From Burkholderiaceae bacterium (lineage in GTDB: Bacteria; Pseudomonadota; Gammaproteobacteria; Burkholderiales; Burkholderiaceae_E): DNA of 64,000 nt. The stretch spans positions 85,645-149,644 of the forward strand of contig JADJVQ010000012.1 in the NCBI GenBank assembly GCA_016710525.1, written 5' to 3'. The translations under genes were made by a program, and so were the position numbers. The notes under the pieces are model-generated. The model made no database searches, was not told where the DNA came from, and was given only the letters and a program-made list of their open reading frames with translations. Shown here piece after piece: positions 46,484 to 56,273 of the stretch; the stretch's first letter is position 1, and each line of letters opens with the position of its first letter.

Positions 46484-48710
46484 TCGGCGCCGCCACGCAG
46501 CCGGTGGCCGGCCTGCACAAGGGGCGGGCGTGGCCGCTGGGCGCCCACTGGGATGGCGGGGGCGTCAACTTCGCCGTGTTCTCGGCGCACGCGCAGCGCA
46601 TCGAACTGTGCCTGTTCGACGCGCGGGGCGAACATGAACTGCAGCGGATCACGCTGCCCGGCCACACCCGCGACATCTGGCACGGCTACCTGCCCGGGGC
46701 CGCTCCGGGACTGGTCTACGGACTGCGGGCACATGGTCCATGGCGGCCCGACCATGGCCATCGCTTCAATCCGAACAAGCTGCTGCTCGACCCGTGGGCG
46801 CGCGAAATCGTCGGCCGCTTCGAGTGGCGCGACGATCACCTGGGCGCCGATCCGGACGACCCGGCGCGGCCCGATCCTCGCGACAACGCGGCCCATGCGC
46901 TGAAGGCCCGGGTGGTCGATGACGACCCCGACTGGGTCGACGATGCACCGCCCCAGCGCCCGCCGTCCGAGACCGTGCTGTACGAATTGCATGTCAAGGG
47001 CTTCACCCGCCTGCATCCCGGCATTCCCGAACCGCTGCGCGGCACCTATGCCGGCCTTGCCCACCCGGCGGTCCTGGCGCATCTGAAGCGGCTCGGCATC
47101 ACCGCGGTCAGCCTGCTGCCGGTGCACCAGCACCTGGACGAGCGGCACCTGGCGGATCGCGGGCTCGTCAACTACTGGGGCTACAACACGCTCGGCTTCT
47201 TTTGCCCGGAGCCGCGGTACGCGGCGGCGACCGATGCGGGCGCCGTGCGCGACGAGTTTCGGGCCATGGTGAGAGCGCTGCACCGGGCCGGCATCGAAGT
47301 GATCCTCGATGTCGTCTTCAATCACACCTGCGAGTCCGACCAGACCGGGCCGACGCTGAGCTGGCGGGGGCTGGACAACGCATCGTGGTACCGGCTGCCG
47401 CACGAGCGCCCCGATACCTACATCAATGACACCGGTTGCGGCAATACGCTGGATCTGTGTCAGCCGCGCGTGCTGCAGTTCGTGATGGACAGCCTGCGTT
47501 ACTGGGTGCACGACATGCATGTCGACGGGTTCCGGTTCGACCTGGCCAGCGTGCTGGGCCGTGCCGAGCACGGCTTCGATTCCCGCGGCGCATTTTTCAA
47601 GGCCATCGCCCAGGACCCGGTGCTGGCCGGTGTGAAGCTGATCGCCGAACCCTGGGATCTCGGCCCCGGCGGGTATCAGCTGGGCTGTTTCCCGCCGGGC
47701 TGGTTCGAGTGGAACGACCGGTTTCGCGACACGATGCGGCGCTGGTGGCTGCATGGCGGCGTGGCGCGGGGCGAGTTCGCGCAGCGCCTGTGCGCGTCAT
47801 CCGATGTGTTCCATCATCGCCACCGCCCGCCTTCCGACTCGATCAACTATGTCGTCTCGCACGATGGCTTCACGCTGCGCGACCTGCTCAGCTACCGGCA
47901 TCGGCACAACGAGGCCAATGGCGAGAACAACCGCGACGGCCACGCCCACAACCTGAGCTGCAATCACGGGGTCGAGGGCGACACCGACCAGGCGCCGGTG
48001 CTGGCGCTGCGCGCCCGCCTCGGTCGGGCGCTGCTGGCCACGGTCCTGCTGGCGCAAGGAACGCCGATGCTCGCCGCCGGCGACGAACTCGGCCATACCC
48101 AGCACGGCAACAACAATCCCTACAACCAGGACAACCCGACCACCTGGATCGACTGGCGCCAGGCCGACCAGACGCTGATCGACTTCACGGCCCGGCTGGT
48201 TCGGCTGCGCCGCGAATGGCATCCGCTGGGCGAGCGCTGGTACAGCGGCCAGCCCGAGGCCGATGGCCGCCGCGATCTGGCCTGGCTGAACGAGGCCGGT
48301 CAGCCGCTCGAGGGCGATGCCTGGCAGCGGCCCGACGGCCGATGCCTGGGGGCGCTGATCGCACTGCCTGCTGGCGCCCCGGCAGGGCGGCCGGGCAGCC
48401 TCTTGATGCTGCTCAATGGCGATGCGGACGAACACGCATTCCAGCTGCCCCCCGGCGACTGGCAGGTGCTGCTGGACAGCACGCGCCCCGACGGCTGTCC
48501 GTCGGTCGCGGCCGGCCGCTGCGGATCCGGCCATGCCTGCCGGACGCCGCCGCCGCCCTGGCTGCCGCCGCGCCTGCGCCTCTGCGGACGCCGCCAGGCG
48601 CGTCCCCCGCCGCGGGTGTTTCGCTGCGCCTGCCCGCGCAGTCCCTGCTGCTGCTGGTCGATGGCGTCGCTGCAGGATGGCCGGCCTTTGCGGCCCGGGA
48701 GATGGGCTGA
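46480..48710 (+). pseudogene. glgX: Glycogen debranching enzyme with late frameshift
   Basis: From the ATG at 46480 (overlapping the glgB stop) some 670 codons read as GlgX: VFSAHAQRIELCLFD, YNTLGFFCPEPRY, nucleophile region DGFRFDLASVLGR, acid EPWDLGPGGYQLG and VSHDGFTLRDL. After WQVLLDSTRPDG near 48490 this frame becomes nonsense, while the expected C-terminus (SLRLPAQSLLLLVDG) continues in another frame to a TGA at 48708-48710 that overlaps the malQ ATG. One missing base between 48490 and 48560, a very G/C-rich stretch, accounts for it. The catalytic barrel is intact, so the protein may work even if the shift is real. Confidence 0.85.
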
Positions 48711-50218
48711 TGCGCGCCGACCGTGTCAGTGGCGTGCTGCTTCATCCCACCGCGCTGCCCGGACCGCACGGCAGCGGCGACCTGGGCGCGAGCGCCTATC
48801 ACTTCGTCGACTGGCTGGTGAGCGCCGGTCAGCGCTGGTGGCAGATCCTGCCGCTGGGCGGGATCGGCGCCGGCAATTCTCCGTACATGAGCAGTTCCGC
48901 CTTTGCCGGCAACGTGCTGCTGATCGACCTGGCCGAGCTGCAGCGGCGCGGCTGGCTGGCCGCCGGCGCACTCGTGCCCGATCCGGCCTCGGACGCCTCG
49001 CGTGTCGACTTCGCCGCGGTCGTGCCCTGGCGGATGCGCCATCTGGCAATCGCCGCCAGCCGGTTTGCCGGTCACGCCGGTGCCGATGACCGGGCGCAGT
49101 TCGAACGGTTTTGCGCGAGCCAGGCCGATTGGCTCGACGACTATGCGCTGTTCATGGCGCTGGCCGACGCCTTCGAGCAGCGCGCCTGGGCCGAATGGCC
49201 GGCGGCGCTGGTCCGGCGCGACCCCTCGGCGCTGGCCGCCGCGCGCCGCGAACACGCGTCCCGCATCGATTTCTGGCGCTTTTGCCAGTGGTGTTTTTTT
49301 TCGCAGTGGCATGCGCTTCGCGCCTATGCCAATCGCCACGGCGTGAAGATCGTCGGCGATGCGCCCATCTTTGTGGCCTGGCAGAGCGCCGATGTCTGGG
49401 CGCATCAGCGGCTGTTCGAGCTGGATGCCAGCGGGCGCCCACGGGTGGTGGCTGGAGTGCCGCCCGACTATTTCAGCGCGACCGGCCAGCGCTGGGGCAA
49501 TCCGCTGTACCGCTGGGCCGAGCACCAGCGCGACGGCTTCGCGTGGTGGGTCGATCGGGTTCGCCGCATCTTCGAGCTCGTCGACGTCGTGCGCATCGAT
49601 CATTTCCGCGGGTTCGCCGCCTGCTGGGAGATCTGCGCCGACGAGCCCACCGCGGTCAACGGCCGATGGGTGCCCGGGCCCGGCGCGGCGCTGTTCGAGG
49701 CGGTGGCGCGTGCGCTCGGCGAACTGCCGATCATCGCCGAAGACCTCGGGGTGATCACCCCCGACGTCACGGCACTGCGCAAGCGCTTCGGGTTTCCGGG
49801 CATGCGGGTGCTGCAGTTCGCTTTCGGCGGTGACAGCGCGAATGCCTACCTGCCGCACAACTACGAAGCCGACACCGTCGCCTATACCGGCACCCACGAC
49901 AACGACACCAGCCTGGGCTGGTGGAGCAGCGCCGACGAGCCGCTTCGCCGCCACGTGCGCGACTACCTGGCCACTGACGGCCGTGAGATCCACCGCGACC
50001 TGATCCGGGCCGCCTGTGCGAGCGTGGCCGATGCCGTGGTGCATCCGATGCAGGACGTGCTCGGCCTGGGCAGCGCGAGCCGCATGAACACGCCAGGTCT
50101 GGGCGCGGGCTGCTGGGAGTGGCGGTTCACCTGGTCGCAGGTACGCCCCGAACATGCACAGGGCCTGGCCGATCTGTGCCGCCTGTACCGCCGGGATGGC
50201 ACGCCGCTGCAAGCCTGA
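48710..50218 (+). CDS. malQ: 4-alpha-glucanotransferase (amylomaltase)
   Basis: 502 aa; its ATG overlaps the glgX stop (TGATG). GH77 motifs are present: RVSGVLLHPTALPGPHGSGDLG at the start, KIVGDAPIFVAWQSADVW, VVRIDHFRGFAACWEI (nucleophile Asp), IIAEDLGVITPDV (acid Glu) and YTGTHDNDTSLGW. It disproportionates maltodextrins, feeding longer chains back to GlgP after debranching. Normal length. Followed 8 bp later by the second WS/DGAT gene. Confidence 0.95.
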   Translation: MRADRVSGVLLHPTALPGPHGSGDLGASAYHFVDWLVSAGQRWWQILPLGGIGAGNSPYMSSSAFAGNVLLIDLAELQRRGWLAAGALVPDPASDASRVDFAAVVPWRMRHLAIAASRFAGHAGADDRAQFERFCASQADWLDDYALFMALADAFEQRAWAEWPAALVRRDPSALAAARREHASRIDFWRFCQWCFFSQWHALRAYANRHGVKIVGDAPIFVAWQSADVWAHQRLFELDASGRPRVVAGVPPDYFSATGQRWGNPLYRWAEHQRDGFAWWVDRVRRIFELVDVVRIDHFRGFAACWEICADEPTAVNGRWVPGPGAALFEAVARALGELPIIAEDLGVITPDVTALRKRFGFPGMRVLQFAFGGDSANAYLPHNYEADTVAYTGTHDNDTSLGWWSSADEPLRRHVRDYLATDGREIHRDLIRAACASVADAVVHPMQDVLGLGSASRMNTPGLGAGCWEWRFTWSQVRPEHAQGLADLCRLYRRDGTPLQA

Positions 50219-50226
50219 GGCCGACG

Positions 50227-51834
50227 ATGCGCCAGCTCAATCCCCATGACGCCAGCCTGCTGGCCGCCGATACCCGGCAGGCCAATGGCAATGTGACCCT
50301 GATCCATATCTATGACCCGTCCACCGCGCCCGGTGGCGAGGTCCGCTTCAAGAGCATCCTGGCGCACATCCAGGCGCGGCTGCACCGCTCGCCGGTGTTT
50401 CGCCAGAAGCTGGTGCCGGTGCCGTTCGGGCTCGATGCCCCCTACTGGGTCGAGGATGAACACTTCGACCTCGAATACCATGTCCGCCACATCGGACTGC
50501 CGCGCCCGGGGGACTGGCGCCAGTTCTGCATCCAGGCGTCGCGCATCCATGCCCGGCCGCTCGACATGAACCGCCCGTTGTGGGAGATCCATGTGATCGA
50601 GGGTCTGGACGGACTGCTCGAACTGCCCCGTGGCAGTTTCGCGCTGCTCACCAAGATCCATCACGCCGCCATCGACATCGAAAGCGGCAACGAGATCACG
50701 ATGCTGCTGCACGACCTGAGTGCGCGCGCGCCACGGCCCGAACCGGCGCTGCCCTGGTTCCCCAAGCCGGCGCCGGGCGGTCTCGGGCTGCTGCGGCGCA
50801 GCGCCGTGAAGGCTGTTTTTTCGCCGTGGCAGGCCGCGCTGCCGCTGACCCGCGCGCTGGTCCATGCGGCACCGGCGGCATTCTCTCTGGCGCTGGAGGC
50901 CTTCCGGCATCCCCGGCCGATCCCCGCGACGCGATTCAATTCGGTGATCTCGCCGCATCGGGTGTTCGAGACCCGCCGCTTCGGGATCGACGAGTTCGAG
51001 CGGATCACGGCCCTGGTCGAAGGCGCCAGCGTCGACGATGCCATCGCCGCGGTCTGCGCCGGCGGCTTGCGCGCCTATCTTCAGGGCAAGGGCGAACTGC
51101 CGCCAGCCAGCCTGTGGGCGGTCGTTCCGTTCCGGCTGGACGACGGGACGCAGGGCGAGCGCAGCGCCGGCGAACCGGCCGTGTCATGGCTTCGGATCGA
51201 ACTGGGCACGCATCTGGACGATCCGGTGCAGCGTCTGGCCTTCGTTCACGCGCAGACGTCGTCATCGGGGGCCGTTGCCCAGGCACTCAGCGCGCGCGAA
51301 CTCACCGAGATCGAACGGCACGCGCCGGCTGCCACGATGGCGCTGGCCAGCAAGGCGCTGGCCGGCGTGGCGCAGGGCAAGGGACGTCACACGCCGCTGG
51401 CCAACTGCACGATCACCCGGGTCACCGGGCCGTCCGTGCCGCTGTACCTGGGCGGCGCGCGCATGACCTACTTTTCGGCGATCCTGCCGATCAGCGATGG
51501 AATGGGGCTGGTGTTCGCGGTGACCCGGTACGAGGGCCGCATCGTGATTTCGCCGACCTCGTGCCGCGAGCTGATGCCCGATCCGGCACAGTTCGCGCAG
51601 TGCGTGCGCGACAGTTTCCAGGCCTTGCTCGCGCTCGCGCCCCAGCCGCCGGCGCGCCCGGACGCCAAGCGTGCCCGGGCGGGCAGCGCGCCCGCCAGTG
51701 GCCTCAGAGCGGCAGCGCCTCGTGGGTCAGCATCCGGTAAAGCCAGCCCGGCGCGCCCTGCGGCTCGAACGGCCGCCACTGCCCTTCGGCCTGGGACAGC
51801 CGCTCGGCGACGAGCCAGAGCACCATCGGATTGA
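50227..51834 (+). CDS. WS/DGAT family protein with altered catalytic motif
   Basis: 535 aa. It shares the family layout (MRQLNPHDASLLAADTRQ start, YHVRHIGLPRPGDW, MNRPLWEIHVIEG), but the active-site motif is HHAAIDI at residues 145-151: both His and the Asp are kept while the final Gly is Ile. The C-terminal 45 residues are Ala/Arg-rich and overlap the convergent hydrolase gene by 131 bp. Predicted acyltransferase for wax ester or triacylglycerol storage; the substitution may change specificity. It begins 8 bp after malQ, so it is probably co-transcribed with the glycogen genes. Confidence 0.85.
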   Translation: MRQLNPHDASLLAADTRQANGNVTLIHIYDPSTAPGGEVRFKSILAHIQARLHRSPVFRQKLVPVPFGLDAPYWVEDEHFDLEYHVRHIGLPRPGDWRQFCIQASRIHARPLDMNRPLWEIHVIEGLDGLLELPRGSFALLTKIHHAAIDIESGNEITMLLHDLSARAPRPEPALPWFPKPAPGGLGLLRRSAVKAVFSPWQAALPLTRALVHAAPAAFSLALEAFRHPRPIPATRFNSVISPHRVFETRRFGIDEFERITALVEGASVDDAIAAVCAGGLRAYLQGKGELPPASLWAVVPFRLDDGTQGERSAGEPAVSWLRIELGTHLDDPVQRLAFVHAQTSSSGAVAQALSARELTEIERHAPAATMALASKALAGVAQGKGRHTPLANCTITRVTGPSVPLYLGGARMTYFSAILPISDGMGLVFAVTRYEGRIVISPTSCRELMPDPAQFAQCVRDSFQALLALAPQPPARPDAKRARAGSAPASGLRAAAPRGSASGKASPARPAARTAATALRPGTAARRRARAPSD

Positions 51835-52561
51835 AGCCCAGCCCGATGTGGCTGCCGGGGATCCGGATGTTTTCGTGCAGCGCCGGATCGCCTTCGATCG
51901 TCGCCTCCTGAGGCGGCACAACCCCGTCGGACAGCGAATAGAGGCAGCTCATCGGCACCGGCAGCTTCTCGCGCAGTACTTTTGCGCGCGGCTGCATCGC
52001 ATGCGCGCCGGTCCCCATCGGGTGGGCGATCAGCCGATACAGCGCCTTGAGCAGCAGCGGCGACTGGCTGCCTTCGGGGTCGACCGACACCGGACTGCCC
52101 AGGGTGATCACCTGGCGCACGCACTCGGGCGCCTGGTGGGCGCCGTAGAGGGCGAACAGGCCGCCCAGGCTCCAGCCGACCAGGCTCACCCGGCGGCCAG
52201 TGCTGTGGTGCAGGTAGCGGATCTTCTGCTCGAGAGCCGTGGCGTGCTTGTTCTGGAAACCGACGTTGCGCCCGAAGCCCCAGCTCTCGACCTCGTAGCC
52301 CCGCTGCTTCAGGAAGGCCTTCAGCACGAACAGCGACGACTCGTCGCCCATGAATCCGGGCAGCAGCAGCACCGGGTGCCCGTCGCCGCGCGGTGCCGAG
52401 GCCAGCAGCGGCAGCGACCAGGGCAGCAGGGCCGCCTCCAGCAAGGCGCGCGATTCGATCGCCTGGAACAGCGGATGCGGACTGCCGGTGTGGCCGTGAC
52501 GGCGGGCCGCGTCGGCCCGGGCGGCGGGGGCGATGGTCACAGGCTTGTCCGGGCGCGGCAT
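51704..52561 (-). CDS. Lipase-like alpha/beta hydrolase
   Basis: 285 aa. HPVLLLPGFMGDESSL gives the oxyanion strand and GWSLGGLFAL the Ser nucleophile elbow. An acid is likely in LYSLSDGVVPPQEA and the His in GSHIGLGFNP. There is no signal peptide, so it is probably cytosolic. The family resembles lipases and PHA/TAG-associated hydrolases. Its convergence with the WS/DGAT gene suggests a role in turning over the stored lipid, which is inference only. Confidence 0.8.
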   Translation of the reverse strand: MPRPDKPVTIAPAARADAARRHGHTGSPHPLFQAIESRALLEAALLPWSLPLLASAPRGDGHPVLLLPGFMGDESSLFVLKAFLKQRGYEVESWGFGRNVGFQNKHATALEQKIRYLHHSTGRRVSLVGWSLGGLFALYGAHQAPECVRQVITLGSPVSVDPEGSQSPLLLKALYRLIAHPMGTGAHAMQPRAKVLREKLPVPMSCLYSLSDGVVPPQEATIEGDPALHENIRIPGSHIGLGFNPMVLWLVAERLSQAEGQWRPFEPQGAPGWLYRMLTHEALPL

Positions 52562-52824
52562 CGGGGCGCATCTCCTGGCGCCCCGGGCAGGGGCGGTGTC
52601 GTCGGCCGCAACGGCAGGCGGTCGATCGGGACCCCAGGATAGCGCAGCGGCCCGCCGGGCCGGTTTCGATCGCCGGTAGCCGGCATCCGCGGAAAAGCCG
52701 CGCGTAAGGCGGGCTTATCCGTTGCAGCGTCGGCGACCCTTCGGTGGAAGATCGCCGCTGGGTGGCCGGTCCCGACACCCGTCTGGCCGTTGAAGCAGGG
52801 ACCACCGCCTGTGCGAGCATCTTC

Positions 52825-54438
52825 ATGTCATCAAAGCACCTTCAGGATGCAGGATTCTTTTCGTACCACGGCATCTGGGCGCCGGGCGTGCGGCTGTTTC
52901 GCAAGCTGCGATTCACCACCAAGGCGTCGATCATCTCGATCGCGTTCATGCTGCCGATGCTGCTGCTGGTCGCCTGGCAGCTGCTCGAGCATGCCGAGAG
53001 CGCACTGAGCGCGCGCAAGGACGCGACGCGCCAGCACGTCGAGATCGCCCACGGCGTGATTGCCTGGGCGCACGCGCAGGAGCTCGAGGGCAAGCTGTCG
53101 CGAGAGCAGGCGCAGCGCTCGGCCAAGGCCGCGGTCGGCAGGCTGCGCTACGACGGCGGCGAGTATTTCTGGATCAACGACATGCAGCCGCGCATGGTGA
53201 TGCATCCGATCAAGCCGGATCTCGACGGCCAGGATCTTTCGCAGTTCAAGGATCCGAACGGCTTTGCGCTGTTCAATGCCTTCGTCGCCAAGGTGCGCAA
53301 GGACGGCAAGGGCTTCGTCGAATACCAGTGGCCCCGGCCCGGCAAGGAACTGCCGGTCGACAAGGTGTCCTATGTGCAGGGCTTCGAGCCCTGGGGATGG
53401 GTGGTCGGCTCGGGCATCTATGTCGATGACCTGCGCGCGGTGTTCCTGAACCAGCTGATGGTCGGCGGCGCCATCGTGCTGTCGGCGCTGACCGTGGCGG
53501 GGTATCTGTTCCTGAGCTTCTATCGCGTGATGGACGGCGGACTGAAGGAGACCCGGCGCCACCTGCGCGCCATGACCGACGGCGACCTCACCACCTCGCC
53601 CTCTCCCTGGGGCAAGGACGAGGCGGCCGGCCTGATGCTGGAGTTGCGCAACATGCAGGAAGCGCTGCGCGGCATGGTGCTGCGCGTGCGCCACTCGAGC
53701 GACCAGATCGTGCAGTCCAGCGGCGAGATCGAGACGGGTGCGATGGACCTGTCGGCGCGAACCGAGCAGGCGGCCGCCAACCTGGAGGAGTCGGCCGCCT
53801 CGATGGAGCAGGTGTCGGCCGCGGCCAAGGCCACCGCCGACCACACCAACGAGGCGTCGCAGGTGGCGTCGCGCAACGCCGGCACAGCGGCCGATGGCGG
53901 CCGGATGATGCGTGAAGTGGTGCAGACGATGGAGGTGATCCGGACCTCGTCGGCGCGCATCGGCGAGATCATCGGGACCATCGACAGCATTGCATTCCAG
54001 ACGAATATCCTGGCACTGAACGCCGCCGTCGAGGCGGCGCGCGCCGGCGAACAGGGCCGCGGATTCGCGGTGGTCGCCAGCGAGGTGCGCGTGCTGGCGC
54101 AGCGCAGTGCCGAGGCCGCGCGCGAGATCAAATCCCTGATCGGCAATAGTGTCGACCAGGTCGAAAAAGGGGCCGCCGTGGTCCGCCATGCCGGCGCCAC
54201 CATCGAAGTGATCGTGACCTCGTCGCAGCGGGTCAATGAAATCCTGGGCGACGTGGCCTCCGGCGCGCGCGAGCAGAGCCTGGGCATCGGCCAGATCGGC
54301 CAGTCGGTGCAGGAGCTCGATCAGATGACCCAGAAGAACGCCGCGCTGGTCCAGCAGACGGTGACGGCCGCCTCGTCGATGAAGGACCTGGCGCACACGC
54401 TTGCCGACGAAGTGTCGCGATTCCGCCTGCCGGCCTGA
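52825..54438 (+). CDS. Methyl-accepting chemotaxis protein with Cache domain
   Basis: 537 aa from the ATG at 52825. A membrane helix (ASIISIAFMLPMLLLVAWQLL) is followed by a single-Cache periplasmic domain of about 150 residues (YDGGEYFWINDMQPRMVMHP, FVEYQWPRPGK, GWVVGSGIYVDDL), a second helix (GGAIVLSALTVAGYLFLSFY), HAMP and the cytoplasmic hairpin with IDSIAFQTNILALNAAVEAAR. Such sCache_2 receptors often sense small carboxylates. The signalling part closely matches the other receptor in this window. No tethering pentapeptide. Confidence 0.92.
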   Translation: MSSKHLQDAGFFSYHGIWAPGVRLFRKLRFTTKASIISIAFMLPMLLLVAWQLLEHAESALSARKDATRQHVEIAHGVIAWAHAQELEGKLSREQAQRSAKAAVGRLRYDGGEYFWINDMQPRMVMHPIKPDLDGQDLSQFKDPNGFALFNAFVAKVRKDGKGFVEYQWPRPGKELPVDKVSYVQGFEPWGWVVGSGIYVDDLRAVFLNQLMVGGAIVLSALTVAGYLFLSFYRVMDGGLKETRRHLRAMTDGDLTTSPSPWGKDEAAGLMLELRNMQEALRGMVLRVRHSSDQIVQSSGEIETGAMDLSARTEQAAANLEESAASMEQVSAAAKATADHTNEASQVASRNAGTAADGGRMMREVVQTMEVIRTSSARIGEIIGTIDSIAFQTNILALNAAVEAARAGEQGRGFAVVASEVRVLAQRSAEAAREIKSLIGNSVDQVEKGAAVVRHAGATIEVIVTSSQRVNEILGDVASGAREQSLGIGQIGQSVQELDQMTQKNAALVQQTVTAASSMKDLAHTLADEVSRFRLPA

Positions 54439-54483
54439 TCGGCCTGACGGGGCAGGAGCGGCGCCCGGCCTCCCGCACGCTGC

Positions 54484-55251
54484 TCAGGTGGGCAGGAAAG
54501 CCTGTCCGCCGCTGAGGGTGTCGCGCAGTGCGAGCACCGGCGAGCCGTACAGCGCCTGGAGCCGTGGCCCGTCGATCACCGCGGGCGCCGGACCGCTGGC
54601 CAGCGGCCGGCCATCACGGATCAGCAGGGCAATGTCGGCGAACCGCAGCGCATGGTTCGGATCGTGCGTCGTGAACAGCACCCCCAGACCTTCGTCGGCG
54701 AGCCGGCGGATCTCGCGCATCACCTTGCCCTGGTTGCCGAAGTCCAGATTGGCGGTCGGTTCGTCGAGCACCACCACCCGGGCCTGCTGGGCGAGCGCGC
54801 GCGCGATCAGCGCCAGCTGGCGCTCGCCGCCCGAAATCCGGGTCGTGGGCTGGTCAGCCAGCGCGGTGATGCCCATGCGTTCGATCGCGGCATCGACCAA
54901 GGCCCGGTCGTGCGAGGACGGTCCGCTGAACAGGCCGCCATGGGCCGTGCGGCCCATCAGCACCGACTCGCGCACCGTGAATCCGAAGCCGCCACCCGGC
55001 GCCTGCGGCACATAGGCCAGGCGCCGTGCCCGATCGCCGCTGCTGTGGCTGTCCAGCGCACGGCCCTCCAGTTCGACCCGCCCGCCGCGCGCCGGCAGCA
55101 GGCCGAGCAGGGTCTTGAGCAGCGTGGTCTTGCCGCTGCCATTGGGTCCCAGCAATGCCATCACCTCACCGGCGCGCAGGGTCAGGGTGAAGCCGGTGCC
55201 CACGGTCCGCCCGGGGTATCCGATGGCCAGGTCGACGGCCTGCAGGGTCAC
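54484..55251 (-). CDS. ABC transporter ATP-binding protein, BtuD/FecE type
   Basis: 255 aa. Walker A is GPNGSGKTT, the signature ISGGERQLALIARAL, and Walker B VVVLDEPTANLD, followed by the TTHDPNHALRFAD switch-His region. Sequence and size fit the BtuD/FecE/FhuC class that drives vitamin B12 or ferric-siderophore import. The start overlaps the permease stop by 4 bp. The riboswitch-like leader upstream of the permease favours a cobalamin-related role. Confidence 0.92.
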   Translation of the reverse strand: MTLQAVDLAIGYPGRTVGTGFTLTLRAGEVMALLGPNGSGKTTLLKTLLGLLPARGGRVELEGRALDSHSSGDRARRLAYVPQAPGGGFGFTVRESVLMGRTAHGGLFSGPSSHDRALVDAAIERMGITALADQPTTRISGGERQLALIARALAQQARVVVLDEPTANLDFGNQGKVMREIRRLADEGLGVLFTTHDPNHALRFADIALLIRDGRPLASGPAPAVIDGPRLQALYGSPVLALRDTLSGGQAFLPT

Positions 55252-56273
55252 GACCAGTCCTGGCGGGAACGGCGCAGCAGCCAGATGAAGCAGGGGGTAC
55301 CGACGATCGCGGTGAGGATGCCCAGCGGGATTTCGACCGGTGCCAGGGTGCGTGCCAGGGTATCGACCAGCAGCAGGAATGCGCCGCCCAGCAGGGCTGC
55401 CACCGGCAGCAGGCGCGGAAACGACGGGCCGACCAGAAATCGGGCGAGGTGCGGCACGATCAGTCCGACCCAGCCCACGATCCCGGCGGCGGCGACGCTG
55501 GCCGCGGTCACCAGGGTTGCCGCCGCGACGATCGCGATCCGCAGCCTGCGCGTCGGCGCGCCCAGCGCGCGGGCTTCCTCATCGGGCAGCGACATCACAT
55601 TCATCCGCCAGCGCAGCGCGAACAGGGCCGAGCCGCCCACGGCGACCGCCCACAGCAGAGGCAGCAGATCGGCCGCGCTGCTCGCCGACAGGCTTCCCAG
55701 CAGCCAGAAGGTCATCGCCGGCAGCTGGTTGTAGGGGTCGGCGAGGGTCTTCAGCAGGCCGATGCCGGCGCCCAGCAGGGAGCCGATCACCAGCCCGCCC
55801 AGCAGCAGGGTGAGGATAGGATCGCCGCCCTGCCGGTTCGAGCCGACCAGGTACACCAGTCCCACCGCGATCAGCCCGCCGGCGAATGCGCTGGCCTGGA
55901 TGCCCAGCACGCCCAGCGACAGGAAGATGGCCAGGACGGCGCCCAGTGCCGCGCCGGCCGAGGCGCCCAGGATGTCGGGAGAGACCAGCGGATTGCGAAA
56001 GAGGCCCTGGAACGCGGTGCCTGCCAGCGCGAGCGCGGCGCCGACCAGCACGGCGGCGCCGACCCGCGGGCCGCGGATCTGCAGCACCACGGTCTCGATC
56101 GTGGACGGCAGGCCCGACGGAGCTCCGAGCAGACGCGCCCAGAACACCTGCAGCAGTTCGGCCGGCGATACCGGATAGCGCCCCGCCGCGAACGCGACGC
56201 AGACTCCGGCCAGGAGCGCGGCCAGCGCGATCGCGTATCCCGGCAGAGCCGAATGCGGTGCGCGCTCAGGCAC
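55248..56273 (-). CDS. ABC transporter permease, BtuC/FecD type
   Basis: 341 aa from a GTG at 56273. About ten hydrophobic segments are visible. Family marks are RGPRVGAAVLVGAALALAGTAFQGLFRNPL and PDILGASAGAALGAV in the first half, and GWVGLIVPHLARFLVGP near the C-terminus, where the ATPase docks. FecCD/BtuC-type permeases import B12, heme or ferric siderophores. No periplasmic binding protein or TonB receptor gene adjoins, so these must be encoded elsewhere or lie outside the window. Confidence 0.9.
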   Translation of the reverse strand: MPERAPHSALPGYAIALAALLAGVCVAFAAGRYPVSPAELLQVFWARLLGAPSGLPSTIETVVLQIRGPRVGAAVLVGAALALAGTAFQGLFRNPLVSPDILGASAGAALGAVLAIFLSLGVLGIQASAFAGGLIAVGLVYLVGSNRQGGDPILTLLLGGLVIGSLLGAGIGLLKTLADPYNQLPAMTFWLLGSLSASSAADLLPLLWAVAVGGSALFALRWRMNVMSLPDEEARALGAPTRRLRIAIVAAATLVTAASVAAAGIVGWVGLIVPHLARFLVGPSFPRLLPVAALLGGAFLLLVDTLARTLAPVEIPLGILTAIVGTPCFIWLLRRSRQDWS

